A DNA stretch of 64,000 nt from Schizochytrium sp. TIO01 (Eukaryota > Sar > Bigyra > Thraustochytrida > Thraustochytriidae), in assembly GCA_004764695.1 (NCBI GenBank), contig SMSO01000035.1, positions 2,664,001-2,728,000 of the forward strand, read 5' to 3'. Below are positions 29,835 to 42,006 of the stretch, piece by piece. The notes under the pieces are model-generated. The model saw nothing but the letters and a program-made list of their open reading frames with translations, did no database searches and was not told where the DNA came from. The position numbers and the translations under genes were made by a program. The first letter of the stretch is position 1; each line of letters opens with the position of its first letter.

Positions 29835-32253
29835 TAGGCTTGATAGATAAAGGTAATACGTGATTGTTTTAGTATGAGTTTTTACCCAAGCTAAAAGTTT
29901 TAACTTTTTATACCTCTCACGAGTGAAAGTGATAAAGGTCAGGTTGTTAGAGAGCCTTGACCACATGATGTTCTATAGATCACATGCCTCTATAGGCTCA
30001 TTTGCTTTTCTGAGGCATCTTTGGTACTCGCAGAAAAAGTCGGCGGCTTCAGCTTGGGCTTTAGCTGCTTTCCAATTCGCACAAATGATTTTCGCATTGT
30101 GCATGCACTTTGCAAAGTTTTACCCATATTTGGCAAAAAAAACAAAACAGCGCGACTGATGAGAATTATCGATCATCTCCTCAACTTTTATTTCCAACTT
30201 TTATATTCGTGATAAATTGTGAAAGTTATTTTCAAAATCAAAGTAATTCTTATTTCCTGCATGGTAAAATCAAACAAAAATCAAACAAAATCAAACAAAC
30301 AAAAAGATAACTAAGAAGAGGCAATACCTGTTCGTCTCTGCTTGAAAAACACGCGACCAGTATGGAGCGCGGCTCGTGCTACGCGTTTCTCAATCGGCCA
30401 GAACAAATGTCGGCTTGAGATACAACATCCAAGGTTTTCACATCGCTTCACTACCTCAATCAGAGCCACTCGGCCGGGTCCTTTATGCGCGAGTCCCATT
30501 CTCTCATGCCTTCGCCGAACTCTTGCTGTGACGAACCCGTCGTTTTTCTTCCGTCTTTCTTCCGCTTTCTCCTCTTTTCTCTTCTCCATGTCTCTAAATA
30601 CAGCAGAGAGGCAGATGATATTGGGGTTACCACGAGCAAGAGTGCTTCGTCAGAGCAGGTATCCTGAAATCATGGCATGTCATCAAAGCGGTCGCGAGTT
30701 CCTTCGATCTCAACAAGCTAAGTTGTCTTCGCCCGGCTTTCTTTCGAGAAGCTGCTTTTGACGCAGGGCTTTTCAGCTTTCAATCGAACATCTCCGAAGC
30801 GCCCTATTGTTAATAGATCGATCGACTCACACTGTCTTTAAACAGAAGAAGAAGAAGCGAAACTCGACGTAGAAAATGAGGAAGTAGCTTCCTAGCTATC
30901 TTTGGAAAGCATATCAATCGGACGAGATACACTCTTTTAAGCTTGATGAAGAATGTGAAACGTCGCTCTCTCTACCCGTTGGGGATTTAGTCTCGGGAAG
31001 ATCATAACGAAAAACGAAATGCAATATTAGGTATCTGACCCCGAAGTATTATTTTATTTAATTTCATGTCTCAACGTCTTGCCAGCGAATAGGCCGTTCT
31101 GTCCCCATTCTTGAAAATTCACAGAAGGCATTTGCATTAAGTGCACTACGTTGCGCGGGAGCGAAGTTAAAGATTTTACATCTGGCCGTTCAGTGATTTG
31201 ATTTTGCGCTACCTTGTTGGCCTCATCTCTTTCTTCGCCCCTCGTCCAAACTTCAAAAGGCGATGGTCGTGAGCGCCATCATTAGACGTTGCCTCCATCC
31301 TTCGACCACGGTTCGCCTACAGCTCTAGTTTCGAGCAAGAGAGTGCTGCGCTCTGGGCTTACAACTCCTTCGATAGCGCGTGCAGTGTTCCTACCGATGC
31401 TCCCGTGTAAGTAAGTAAATAAGCAGCAAGTATGCAATTCAACTGCAGAGGAACAAGCTATCGCATGCTTTCCTCGTTTTCTGCATTCGGAGGCCCGCGA
31501 CTTCGGGAATGAAGCATACTAAAAGCACGCAGAGCTCGTCCCTGAGGATCGAAGCATTGAGTTTATTGCAAGTCAAGTGGTGCAGGTTCCGATTAAATCT
31601 TGATCGCGATACGCACGTGCATTGTCTTTCGATCTTATTTTCGCATTTTCTTTCTTATTTTCGCACACTGAATGCATCTTCCGTGTCGAGGCGCTCCTGA
31701 ACCGAGGACAGACTCCGCGTGCTCGTGAACCAGTTTGCAGACGGTGGTTTCTGCGCTCACAGAGGCGTGCATTCAGGCACTTCGGGGGTTCATGTCGCCC
31801 CGCCGGAGTGGCTATTTCTTTCTGCCGCAGGTCGTGGCCACGCGACGCGTGTGTTGCTTCGGCTTGCCATCAGTTCTTCCCTTCAAGTTCTGCTCTTCTT
31901 GCGCCTCCTCGCGTCGCGAGGAAGTCCGTTCATAGCTTCCCTAATTTATATGCAGATGCGCCGCAGATTACAAACCTCAAGGCGGAGTTGGACCTATCAA
32001 AGTCGCCAAAGTCGCCGCTGGCCGCCTGGTTCTGCTTCGGGCAGGCGTCTATCATGGCAGCCTTGAGCACAATACTTTCTTTCCTTCAAGTAAGTAAACA
32101 GAGGGCAGGACGAAAAGGAGGCCTACATCGCTATCAGCCGATTCCGCATCCATTTATCCATCCATGCGTCCATCCAAATACGGAAGCATCCATTCGCCTG
32201 CTTGCTTATAGCCATTAAAGACGTGTGAGTATCACAAGGCTGTTTCTTGAAAC
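29835..32253. other. Gene-free mixed-composition DNA
   Basis: AT-rich at 30110-30310 with a 10 bp unit (AAAATCAAAC) repeated about three times at 30265-30304. From 30350 to 32250 the base composition is more balanced and several frames of 100-200 codons are open. Their translations are Ser/Arg/Cys-rich, overlap each other and show no motif, so I do not call them genes. Confidence 0.45.
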
Positions 32254-32409
32254 GAACAAAGCAACAAACAAAGCAACAAACAAAGCAACAAACAAAGCAA
32301 CAAACAAAGCAACAAACAAAGCAACAAACAAAGCAACAAACAATGCAACAAACAATGCAACAAACAAAGCAATAATGCAACAAACAAAACAACAATGCAA
32401 CAAACAACT
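32254..32409. repeat. 12 bp tandem array (AACAAAGCAACA unit)
   Basis: About 13 head-to-tail copies of a 12 bp unit, exact at the left and drifting at the right, where GC becomes TGC and one unit is shortened. Because 12 is a multiple of 3, the array translates as a period-4 peptide in every open frame (NKAT on plus, VCCF/LLCL on minus). Confidence 0.95.
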
Positions 32410-32670
32410 TGAAACAATAGATATTATGCAACATCTTTCCGAGAGGCGTCCTTGCTGCGTCCTGGCCGCCGACTGGCTCGCCGATGCGCAATACTCGGCA
32501 CGGCGTCGGCGAGGGCAGAGCGCCTTGCCTCCGTGCCGGGTTCTAATCCAGGCTCGCTTCCCCACAGCCGAGAGAGCTTCGGGGATATTCTGGGGATGTG
32601 GATGCAGACGGCTTCCTACTGTGGGTATACCCCTCTCACCTCCGCGTAAACACGTCGACCACTGCGCTGA

Positions 32671-33214
32671 GCTTTCTTCCTTTCTTCCTTTCTTTCTTTC
32701 TTTCTTTCTTCCTTTCTTTGCCTCTGTGGACTCGGCAGCTTCTGAAGCCTATTTGTCCCTTGCTCTGATGCTCAAGCTGAGCGGGTTCTCTTGTGCCGCT
32801 GCTCGTGCTCGGGAAGGTTGCTGAGGCTGGGAGCTTTCTTTTCATACAGGGTGGGTGGAGCAGGTACCTTTCTCTGTGGTGCCGGCTTTGGGGTCTTCGA
32901 AAGGGCCCATTGAATGCAGGCAGCCACAGTAGTAGCGAGGTGAAAGACAGATTGAGAAGCGTTGATTCATGGACTTCCTTCCTCCTCTTTGCTCTTTTAA
33001 AGGAAGGTTTTCATTCTTTTCCTTTTCATAAGTTTTTTAAAGTGATAAATTAAGTCATGCATTTGAGTCCTTTCCCACTCTTCTCACTTATTTGCTGTCT
33101 GTCTGTCTGTCAGTCTGTCTGTCTTTCTTTCTGTCAGTCTGTCTGTCTGTCCTTGCCTTTTTAAAATCTTCCACTTTCTATTCAAGTTTGTTTAGTTTTT
33201 CAGAGGCGATATGA

Positions 33215-33243
<29 letters not shown>
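32671..33243. repeat. Cluster of TTTC/TTCC, CTGT and CTT microsatellites
   Basis: (TTTC/TTCC)n at 32671-32719, (CTGT)n with interruptions at 33094-33152 and (CTT)n at 33219-33243. The DNA between them shows no gene. Confidence 0.9.
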
Positions 33244-33245
<2 letters not shown>

Positions 33246-33560
33246 AGAACGAAAAGAACGATCACACCAATTCTTCGTGTTCTGTCTGTTCTCATGCTTT
33301 GTTTGGGAAGATCTTTATATTTTATTCTCCAAAATGGGGAAAGAGAAATGAAATAACATCTTTATTTAAAAGTTAATATTTAAAAAAAGAAAAAAGAAAA
33401 AGAAGAAGAAGAAGAAAAAGAAGAAGAATGAAATGAACTGAATTAAAAAAATCATTTCCAGGTACATTTTTACTTTAAAAGAAAAAAGAACAGGTGTTTT
33501 ACTGTTCTGATGTTGCTATTTTAAAAATAAGCTAGTTATGTTTTTATTTTGACGTAAACA
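33244..33560. other. AT-rich island with GTTCTTT-type words
   Basis: AT-rich stretch with A-runs, an AAG-rich run at 33388-33427 and several GAAC/GTTC words (near 33248, 33489 and 33505). It belongs to a set of similar islands in the right-hand part of the window. Confidence 0.55.
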
Positions 33561-35280
33561 GAGAATGAAAAGAGAACGCCGAGACCAAAAGGAGAGACAT
33601 TTTTTAATGATTTGCTTTTTGTCTCGTTGGTGAGGTTTTGTGATTTGATGGAGACTCGCAACCGCTTCTTCACCTGTGTCTTTAGTGAAGCTCTTCTTGA
33701 GACCCATCCTTTCGCTCGCTTCCCCTTGTGCCAAGTCAAGTCAGAAGGAGCTTCTGACTACTCGGAGCGCCTCATTTCTTCGTGAATCTGAACTGACCAT
33801 GAGTAAATGCCCGAGCTTCTTGCATTCCTGCATATATAATAGGGCAGGCACCATGTAATCTCGCGGCATGGACGATATTTCCGTTCGCTGAGCTCTGTTT
33901 CGCAAAATGTCAGCGAAGAGGCCGTCCACTTGAGAGATTGGCCATCTGTCGTGATGATCCCGCACGGTAGATTCGAGGGCGGAGACGGGATCTCGACTCG
34001 GGAAGAGAACAGCTTGATAGCGAAGGGATTCCTGAAATATGTTTAGGCCAGCCGGGAGGTGGGCCTAGCAAAGTACGGGTGACACGAATGATTGTGGTTC
34101 GTTTGCTGTCGACAACTTGAAGGGGTAGTAAACTCTATATCGCTGAGTTCACAGGCTATTTGCAGGGTGTCTTGGAGTGTTCGCGAAATATGACGAATTC
34201 CTGCAGGTATTTGTGAAGCTTCTCATCTTCTTCTTATTATTATTGTGGGCAGGGAGTGACCCACCTGGCGTCTCGTGTTGTCAAGCTTCGGGTTCCCAGG
34301 CGCTTTGAGCAAGATCTTGCTTTCTCATTTATTCATTTATAAGCTTGGCACGCCTTGACAGCACAAGGAAAACAAGCGCCGTTGTTCTCGAGTCTGGAGA
34401 GATTTTTCGACTTACGCGGTACTTTATATCGCCATGACCGACGATCATTGAGAAGCTCTTGATTGAGCTAGAACTTTTGGGTAAACCATCATCTTGAGGA
34501 CGACGACCGGCACCTCCTCAAGAAGACGGTGATCAAGAGCAATGCCATCAAGAGACTCTGACATAAGATCTACTCCACCTCATGATGCTATCTATCGTGT
34601 CGTCTTCTTGTCCATCATCCGATCCACCCAAATAAATATGAAGTCTACTACAAAGCACCCCCGCGAGAGCAAAAGATGCCCATTAAACCGACTATCGAAT
34701 TCTTCGGCGATGCTTACACCGGGAAGAGACAGTCCCTCGCGAGAATGATTGCAATGACCGAGTTCAGGCCTCAGCACACCGAATATCTGTGACGAATTTG
34801 TAATAAATAAGCAACATCTTTGAATGATGGCCGCCACTTCTTGAAACACTATATCTTCTCCTCCTCCTCCTCAAATCGGCGTCTTGCTCCACCAAAGGTT
34901 GGTCTCTGCACGCTTCGCGGGGGGGGGGGTTTTCAAGGCCACCAGCTTTGCGTTGCAAGGTCGCCTCTTCGCGCTGCTTCCTCGCCTCCGTGGTGCTTTC
35001 TTTCACGAGCGCGCTCCGAGTGAAGTCGTTGTTGCCATCATCTTCATCAAGGATGAGGTGATGTCTCTTGACCACCTGGACTTGCTTCCTTATCTCTTGT
35101 GCTTCCTGGGCCAAGCTGACGCGAGAGCTGAGGACACTCTAGTGTCGAAGGGCTGAAAGGTTGTCACAGCCGGGCTTCCGAGGGCCAACGTGATGGAGGT
35201 GTGCGCGCACAAAGGCGAGCTGGAGCACTTTCATTCGTCGATGAATTTGATTGTGTTTGAGGTTTCGTTCATCATCTTTG
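33561..35280. other. Gene-free DNA
   Basis: Balanced composition with no supported gene. A twelve-G run lies at about 34919-34931. Short frames of 60-120 codons on both strands overlap one another and lack motifs. Confidence 0.4.
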
Positions 35281-35720
35281 ATTCTTCCATGTGAAAGCTT
35301 CCTTTTACTTTAATAATAATATTATTGTCATTACAATTAAAAAGGATTAGAAATAAATAAACATTTTTTCCTTCGAAACTTTCTTTGTTTTAGTTTTAAA
35401 CTAAAAGCTGTAACATAGACTATTTATTTTTAATTTAAAATGAATGGGAAGGAAATCAATTTGATTGAAAGAACACTTGATTGAAAAGAACAGAGCAAAG
35501 AAATGATTAATCATTCTTATTTTACTTTCCAATCATAATAAATTATACCGTGGCATTAAAAATAAAATAGAATGAAATAAAATAAGACCGACAAACAAGT
35601 TTTATGTATGCTTCTTTTTTACTTTTGCTTTAGTACAAACACAAAGAGAAAAGAGATGAGCCTTGTTTTGAAATACCATTTTAATCAAAATAATAATAAA
35701 CGTCCAACAAGAAAATTAGA
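35281..35720. other. AT-rich island with AAAGAAC words
   Basis: Strongly AT-rich, with GAAAGAACACTTGATTGAAA near 35466 and a second AAAAGAAC about 20 bp later. There is no gene. Confidence 0.55.
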
Positions 35721-36266
35721 AAAGGAAAAACAGGAAGAGAGAGAACACTCAAAACTCAAAACTCAATCTCCGTTAGAAAAACAAGTGCTTCATAGGGACT
35801 AAAGCAAAGAAGCGGATAAGAGAGAAGAAGACAGATTCCTTTGTCAAGCAGCAACTGCCTTACTTGCTTGCTTGGGAGGATGAGAAACAGAACACCCAAC
35901 CTGACTCATACTTGAAATTAATCAAGCACGGCTTCAGCAAGCTTGAGAAAGCAAGTACCAGAGCCATTCTGTGCTTGCTGCTCAATTTCAATCACTCGAA
36001 AGGTTTCAAGGTTCTTTTTCTCCAGAGAAATAGCACAACCAATGCCTGCAATGAAACAAGGCTTCAGGCCGCGGAATCGAGAAATACAGCGATGAAGAAC
36101 TGAAAGATGTAGAGATCCTTTCAAGCTGATCAGAGAGAAACATCGTCGAATGACGAGGTCAGTTAGTTTAGCCCAAATGGGATAAAATAAGCCCCCTTCC
36201 ATGTCCAGTTCGAGTTCTCGCAAGAAACTAACCCTTCAGCTGAATAAGTTACGAAACCCTTTCACG

Positions 36267-36297
<31 letters not shown>

Positions 36298-36428
36298 TCG
36301 CACTTGTAAATGACAATATTCTCTTTCACCTACCTAGCTATCTGCCTAGGTACCTGCTAGCAAAGGTACTACAACTGCTCTTAATTCGTTCCAGTTCTGA
36401 TGACATCCAGCGAGAAGATAGTAGAAAG

Positions 36429-36465
<37 letters not shown>
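36267..36465. repeat. (AAG)n and (AAAG)n microsatellites
   Basis: (AAG)n at 36267-36295 and (AAAG)n at 36424-36465. Between them is a TACCTAG/CTAGGTA inverted repeat at 36331-36352. No gene is seen from 35720 to 36900. Confidence 0.9.
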
Positions 36466-36466
<1 letters not shown>

Positions 36467-36903
36467 CTCATTTTCAATGAGTAAAGGCGAATAAATAAAG
36501 ATAAACTCACATTCACATTGTAACTAGCTAACTACCTACCTATAACTCAAGTTTGGGTAGAAGATAGCGCCTCTCTAAATCGTCGAGTTGAGTGAGTTCT
36601 GTTCTTTCATCATTTCCCCTTTTCTTTCTTTTTCTTCGTGCACCCACCTCCTCCTCAATCTCAGTCTCAATCCCAGAACCGGCTCGAGAAATGACGATTG
36701 ATTGGAGATCGATCACCAAATCTTGTCTCGAGAAACGAGCCTGAGCGAATGAGTTGGTTTCTCACGAGGCGCTCGTCCAACCCATCTTTTTCCCGCCCCT
36801 TCCTTTCAAGTCTCCAGAGGCGCGAGTCCTTCGTGGAATCTCTTCTTTCGTTTCCTCCAAACAAGCTGCCTCGAGATCGACCAATCTCAATCTCAATCTA
36901 TCC

Positions 36904-36945
36904 ATGAATGAATGAATGAATCAATCAATCAATCAATCAATCAAT
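36904..36945. repeat. Compound (AATG)n-(AATC)n microsatellite
   Basis: About four AATG units pass directly into about six AATC units. The same compound form recurs at 45.1 and 60.5 kb. Confidence 0.95.
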
Positions 36946-37104
36946 TCCTCAGTTTAGCGCGATTCTCGTGGACACCGGACGGCCCTTTCTTAGTACCCTC
37001 TGCGGCTCAGAGAACATCTCGCGCGCGTGCGGTGGGCGTCTGTCCTGGCCAACTCGGACAGAGGGCCGCTCTTGTCCTGCTCCGCCCTTTGCTTTCTTTG
37101 CTTC

Positions 37105-37393
37105 ATCTGTCTCTCTGTCTCTCTGTCTCTCTGTCTCTCTGTCTGTCTGTCTCGTTCTCGTCCTCATCGTCCTCGTCGTCGTCGTCCTCGTCATTGTCCT
37201 CGTCGTCATTCCCGCTCACGCTTTGCCTGATTCTGAGCCTTTTGGGCGCCTCAGTTCTCAGTTCTCTGAGTTCGGTTTGTTCTTGTTCTCAGGCCAAGAA
37301 CGCGCACAAGAACACTTACTGTTCAGAAGAGGTAAGTAAGTAAGGTCGTAAGTAATTAAGTAATCAGTTAAGAAAGTAAGTGAGTGAGTGAGC
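37105..37393. repeat. TCTCTCTG, CGTCCT and AAGT short-unit arrays
   Basis: An 8 bp TCTCTCTG-type array at 37110-37154, a degenerate CGTCCT/CGT run at 37157-37208 and an AAGT/GAGT run at 37331-37393. The last contains tandem GTAAGT words identical to a splice donor. Confidence 0.85.
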
Positions 37394-37523
37394 GAGTAAA
37401 AAATTCACTAATTCAATGGTTTTTGAATAAAACTAAGTGCTGATGGAGTGTTCTTTGAGAATAGAGAGAGAACGCGCATCGACGGCGAGAACGGGCAGCC
37501 ATGACATGACGGCATACCATATG

Positions 37524-37918
37524 CCTGCCTGCCTGCCTGCCTGCCTGCAAGAGCGTAGAGATCTGCGCATCCTCAGGGTTCATTCGCGACTCGCCCACGC
37601 GCTCGCTCTGGACTGGCGACCTGGGCTGCGGCACGTTTCGTGAACTTGGCTGCGCTTTTGGGGTTGGTCCCATGCGATAGATATCCGCTCTTGGAAATCA
37701 CTCACTCACTCACTCACTCGCTCACTCCGCGGACTTTTCCTCAGCGAGGCCTCTCTAAATAATGAATGGTAGAACTGCAGAAGGCTTTCAAGAGGGACCA
37801 GAACCCGACCAAGAGCGACCTGGAAAAGATCACGCTCTCCGCCATGCCGCTCGCTCGCTCGCGCGTGCCGCACACCCCTGCAAGCACGTAGTCATCGCGC
37901 TGGCTGGCTGGCTGGCTG
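37524..37918. repeat. (CCTG)n, (CTCA)n and (GGCT)n short arrays
   Basis: Three perfect or near-perfect tetranucleotide runs within 400 bp: CCTG at 37524-37548, CTCA at 37700-37725 and GGCT at 37902-37918. No gene is seen in 37400-38490. Confidence 0.9.
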
Positions 37919-38495
37919 GTCTCCCCGCCATTCCTGCGTCTTCTCAAGACCGCCTTCGACCGTCGCTGCACAAGCAAGCAAGCAAGAATCGTGGTTCGCA
38001 AGAACTGGCCATCGCCAATAATTCCATTGCCCCCGTTTCCATCATGTCTTCGAAGCCGCTTCTAAATCGATAGATCGATGCCAACAATAACTAAAGATCC
38101 ATTCCAATTCAGCAGTCACGAAAGTCGTGGAAAATCTTTTTTGAAGAATAAGAAGAACCAAAACCAAAACCAGAAGAAGAACAGAAAAGATCATTTTAAA
38201 AAAGAACACCAGGCGTGCTAGGCAGGGCGGTAGGCACTGCTAGGGTTCCGTTCAAGAACGCAGGGAGTGGGGTCGAATGGCACAAATGGTACGGCGAGCT
38301 TGACAGCGATTCTCTCGCGTCACAGGAATCTTGGTGGCCGTGTGTGTGTGCACATGCAAGCATGCCTGTCATGCAGCAATTCTAGGGCTTGGGCCGGTCA
38401 GTCAGTCTGCGGCCAGCGGTAGGTTCTTCTGCTGCCACGACCGATCCCAGCGCATCTGTCGCGAGTGGTCGTTCATTTCGCTGTCTCGTTCGCAG

Positions 38496-38574
38496 AAATG
38501 AATGAATTTATGAATGAATTTATGAATGAATTTATGAATGAATTTATGAATTTATTTATGAATTTATTTATTTC
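38496..38574. repeat. 12 bp tandem array (AATGAATTTATG unit)
   Basis: Four exact 12 bp units followed by a shortened TTTATTTATGAA variant. On minus it reads as a period-4 FINS peptide, which explains the open frame there. Confidence 0.95.
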
Positions 38575-38799
38575 GGGGGACCCAAGTGAACAGAACAAAG
38601 GGAACAGAACACCTGCTTGAAAATCGTCAGAGAAGGAAACGAACCAGAGAACGAAGAAGTAACTCCATGAAGCGGAGCAACTCCATTCTGGCTGGCAATG
38701 GCAGTGCAATAGCGGCGCAGAAGAGTGAGACTGGAGTCCAACGCACAGTACATTGGATCGAATACCGTGTACACGACAGAGGCAGTCTCCGCGTAAGAA

Positions 38800-38965
38800 G
38801 GCTGATTTTTACCTATTCTGGTTGTTTGAAGCCTACTTTTCTCTTTAAAACTCTTTAAAACTCTTTAAAGCATAGTATATATATTTTTTAATTAAAAAAA
38901 AAAAAAACGTTGTTCTTTTCATGTATGAATTGTGTATTATTTTAAAAAATAAGCATAATGATATT
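38800..38965. other. AT-rich island with ACTCTTTAAA triplicate and GTTGTTCTTTTC
   Basis: Three copies of an 11 bp ACTCTTTAAA-type unit at about 38848-38870, a long A-run near 38895-38907, then GTTGTTCTTTTC, a word also present in the island near 46.1 kb. Confidence 0.6.
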
Positions 38966-39452
38966 TCTCATCTTAATTGCAGCCCGAGGCCACGATTCTA
39001 TTTCAATCACCTTCTTTCGAAAGCTTGAGAGAAACTCGCCACGTTTGCTGCAAACGATCGTATCTCGTGTCTTTTCAACAGTCTATTTTACAACATCAAA
39101 AGAAACTGGAAAACATGACGCAGAAAGACAGATACTGTTATTATTGCGGGGTAGTAATTACATACATTTCTTGAAATGCCGTGAGGTGGGTTGGAGAGCG
39201 AGTTCTTTAATTCAATCAAAGGAAGCTGTCTAAACTCATCAGAGACCTTGACGACACCTTAGTTTCCAAATGGTCTCGAACGGGGGTCGGTGGGTGGCAA
39301 CAGTAACAGTAAGATTGACTGACTCACAGAGCGTTCCACTATGAGGATTTGCTCCTCCTCAGGAAAAGCAGCACAAAATCATTATTCTGGAGTTAGCATT
39401 TTTTAACCTGCTGTCTTTCCCTTGCCTTTATCTACTATCTGATGAAGAAGAT

Positions 39453-39525
39453 TACTTCAAGTTACTTACTTACCCACTTACTTACTTACTCACCCACCCA
39501 CTTACTCACTCACTCACTCACGTGT
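39453..39525. repeat. TTAC/CTCA/CCCA compound tetranucleotide run
   Basis: A mix of ACTT, CACC and ACTC units read directly. No gene is seen in 38966-40630 apart from repeats. Confidence 0.85.
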
Positions 39526-39893
39526 CACACTTCGTTTTCTTGAAGGTCTCAATATTTCAAATTTCCAACAAAACAAAAAAAGAACATAAGAAAAGCAATG
39601 GAAACCTTGTCACGATGCATGCATGCCTCTAGAGGGCCCTAGGAGCCGTCTATCTGTTGTACCTGTAGGTACAAACATCAATCAATAAAACGAAAGCAGG
39701 AAGAGAAAGTATTAAAAGGTGAGGATACCATAGTAGTACATCATACAGAAGAGGCTTCGCTAGGGCCGGGACGAGAGTCGACTGCGCGAAAAGGCTAAAG
39801 AGGGACAAGCAGCCGCGGCCCTGCGCTAGTATGCGCGTGTATTCGAATCTGAGTTTTGGACAACCATTGGGACGTGGCAAGTTTTTGAAAAAG

Positions 39894-40003
39894 AAAATAA
39901 ATAAATAAATAAATAAATAAGCAAGCACTCAACGAATTCGTGGCCCCAAGAGCTTTGCAAAACCTTGCAAAAACTTGTTGAGACTTCGCAAAGCTTTGCG
40001 AAG
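39894..40003. repeat. (AAAT)n array and 20 bp perfect palindrome
   Basis: (AAAT)n at 39894-39921, and CTTCGCAAAGCTTTGCGAAG at 39984-40003, which equals its own reverse complement. The palindrome is followed by another GCTTTGC and preceded by TTTGCAAAACCTTGCAAAA-type words. Confidence 0.9.
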
Positions 40004-40198
40004 CTTTGCTGTAGGCGACCTTGAGCTTGAGGCAGGTCACTCACGCCGTAGCGAGCAAGGTCCCGGTAAGGCCAGTGCAGGGCGCCTCTTGAAAATCACT
40101 TGTTTTGCTTAGAAGTCCCAGGAGACCAGGTGGAACTACGTAGACTTTTCTTTAGCACGGCACCGTAAGTGAAAGTAGCGAATGATGATATGATAGCA

Positions 40199-40260
40199 AA
40201 GAACAAGAACAAGAGGAACAAGAACAAGAGGAACAAGAACAAGAACAAGAACAAGAAGAA
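40199..40260. repeat. (AACAAG)n array with 18 bp higher order
   Basis: Hexamer array with GAGGAACAAGAACAA interruptions at 18 bp spacing. It reads as VLVLVPLVLVP on minus. Confidence 0.9.
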
Positions 40261-40629
40261 TGGAAATGTAAAGACCACGGACAGCTGTAGCTCGAGGGAA
40301 TAAGAATCGAGCGCGGAGCTTCAGTGGCGATTCCATATGCATCTGCGGCCCTAGGGAGGTCGAAGGCGTCTCTTCTCCAGCAAAGCACTTGGATCATCGG
40401 ACTTGTTTGGCCTGCGAATTTCATTTCCATTGTGTTATTTTAAAACTTTGTTGTTGCTGTTTTTGTTCCTGACTTGGTTGGATATTTGAAAACAAGAGAA
40501 ATCCTACTTGTTGAAAGAGGCAGAAAAACTGACCGTTCAGGTTCCAGTTCATGAATAGTCCTTAATGTCTTCTCTCTGTCCCTCTGTTACAAAGGCACCA
40601 AAAAGTCGTTTGAATCCCTGAATGAACGG

Positions 40630-41817
40630 TTAGCTTTTCATGCCTTACAAGCCACAGGGCAGCGGAGACTGCTGTTCAAAAACGATGGCCACGCGAAGCG
40701 AGCAAGAACAACCAATCGCTTTGGAGCTCGAGGCCCTCGGTTTCCACGAAGCACCCACTCACTCACTCGCTGGAGATCTAGTTCGATGGCGGCAGAGGCT
40801 TCTGAAACGAAGGTTGCCGTGGTCACTGCACTGACCTACTCACTGACAACATTTCAAGACACGGGCATCTTGAGCACGAGCGAATGTAACGGTTGGGCGA
40901 CACTGGGTTTCAAATTCGAAACGAGGGCTGACCTGCCGAGAGGTGCCGATCTCCTTGTCGAGATGCGCGACGGCCCATCATCCATTTCGCTCATCTCTCC
41001 TCCGGCGTGCACAGCGAAGAGGCGAGGAGACGATCTTTGGGCAAGCCTGGATGGATAGGTCAATGATCTCGCACGGTCTGCAATTTCGCTCCCTCGCTCG
41101 CTCGCCCGAAGCAACGAACTATCGACGGTGGATCAAATCGCTCGCTTGCTTGGGGAAGGGCGCTGGAGCCGCCTGTGGAGTGAATTTCCAAGGACACGCG
41201 CTCGAATTTTGCTTGCTCGAGCGACGGTTACCGGAGTTACTGCAGGCCATGTCGTTCAAGATGGCTCTGCTCTTGTGCTTTTGCTTGAAGAGCTCGTCGC
41301 GAAGAAGAACTCTGCTCGAGCCCGGAGCTTCTCCAGATTCCGCGAGCAGGTCGACGCAAGGTCGTCGTCGGCAGTTGTGGCCTACAGAGGTTGCAGGTGC
41401 CCGTTGCTCGACCACGAAGCTCGCGCAGTCCATGAGAGACAGCCGGGCTTACGAAGGAGAGAAGGATGGCAACGGAATGCGGAGCTCTGGAGATTAATTA
41501 CAAGGGCGAGTACGCAATGTCTTTCTTTCCTGTGTCAACTTGGATCAATGAACAGTAGACGGCGAAAGCGATGGCGAGGTGATGGACAATTATCCATGCC
41601 AGCCAACTAACTGCTCTTGAGATCGCAGCTGGGGCCAGCGAGTGCGCACGACCGAATAGACATTCGACAGCGAGCAAGTTTTGCTCCGAAGGCAAGGAAT
41701 GAGCTGCCAAAATGTGCAGGGCAATGATATTTGATGCCTGCTCCCTGTGCGGGCGCTACGTTTCTCTTGGTTTGTCTAAGCTCGAGACAAAATTATAGGC
41801 TTGTTTCCTCCTCTGCG
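40630..41817. other. Gene-free region with many overlapping open frames
   Basis: This is one of the more GC-balanced and less repetitive stretches of the right half. Frames of 90-184 codons overlap on both strands (40786-41058, 40943-41497, 41128-41610). None shows a known motif or a clear codon preference, and none excludes the others. An old exon or transposon remnant is possible but unproven. Confidence 0.35.
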
Positions 41818-42006
41818 ATGCGTTATTTCTACAACGTTTGCGCGCAAACAATCGCTGAAGAATTGAAGCTATCCTATCGCAAATTTAGCAAACTCTACAT
41901 GGACAAACAAGAGATCTTTCAAGTTTTGGGGTACTTGGACGAGGACGAGAAATTACCAGAGACTTTAGCTGACTCGAAACTTCGAACACAGGCTACAGGA
42001 ACCTAG
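41818..42006 (+). CDS. Candidate small protein or exon, 62 codons
   Basis: From an ATG at 41818 to TAG at 42006. The translation is balanced and helix-forming (MRYFYNVCAQTIAEELKLSY near the start, then KQEIFQVLGYLDEDEKLPE), unlike the Ser/Arg/Cys-rich frames elsewhere in the right half. The frame extends 29 codons further upstream to an ATG at 41731. It may be the last exon of a spliced gene, a small gene or a chance frame. No family is recognised. Confidence 0.25.
   Translation: MRYFYNVCAQTIAEELKLSYRKFSKLYMDKQEIFQVLGYLDEDEKLPETLADSKLRTQATGT

Noticed and set aside
31622-32218. Plus-strand open frame of 198 codons
   Set aside because: The translation is Ser/Arg/Cys-rich with no motif, overlaps two other open frames, and lies in repeat-rich DNA.
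32254-32409. CRISPR-like direct repeats
   Set aside because: The units are contiguous with no spacers, and the sequence is eukaryotic; this is a tandem array.
32440-32570. Possible tRNA (GGTTCTAATCC resembles a B box)
   Set aside because: The T-stem has a central mismatch, and no matching acceptor or anticodon stem could be found upstream.
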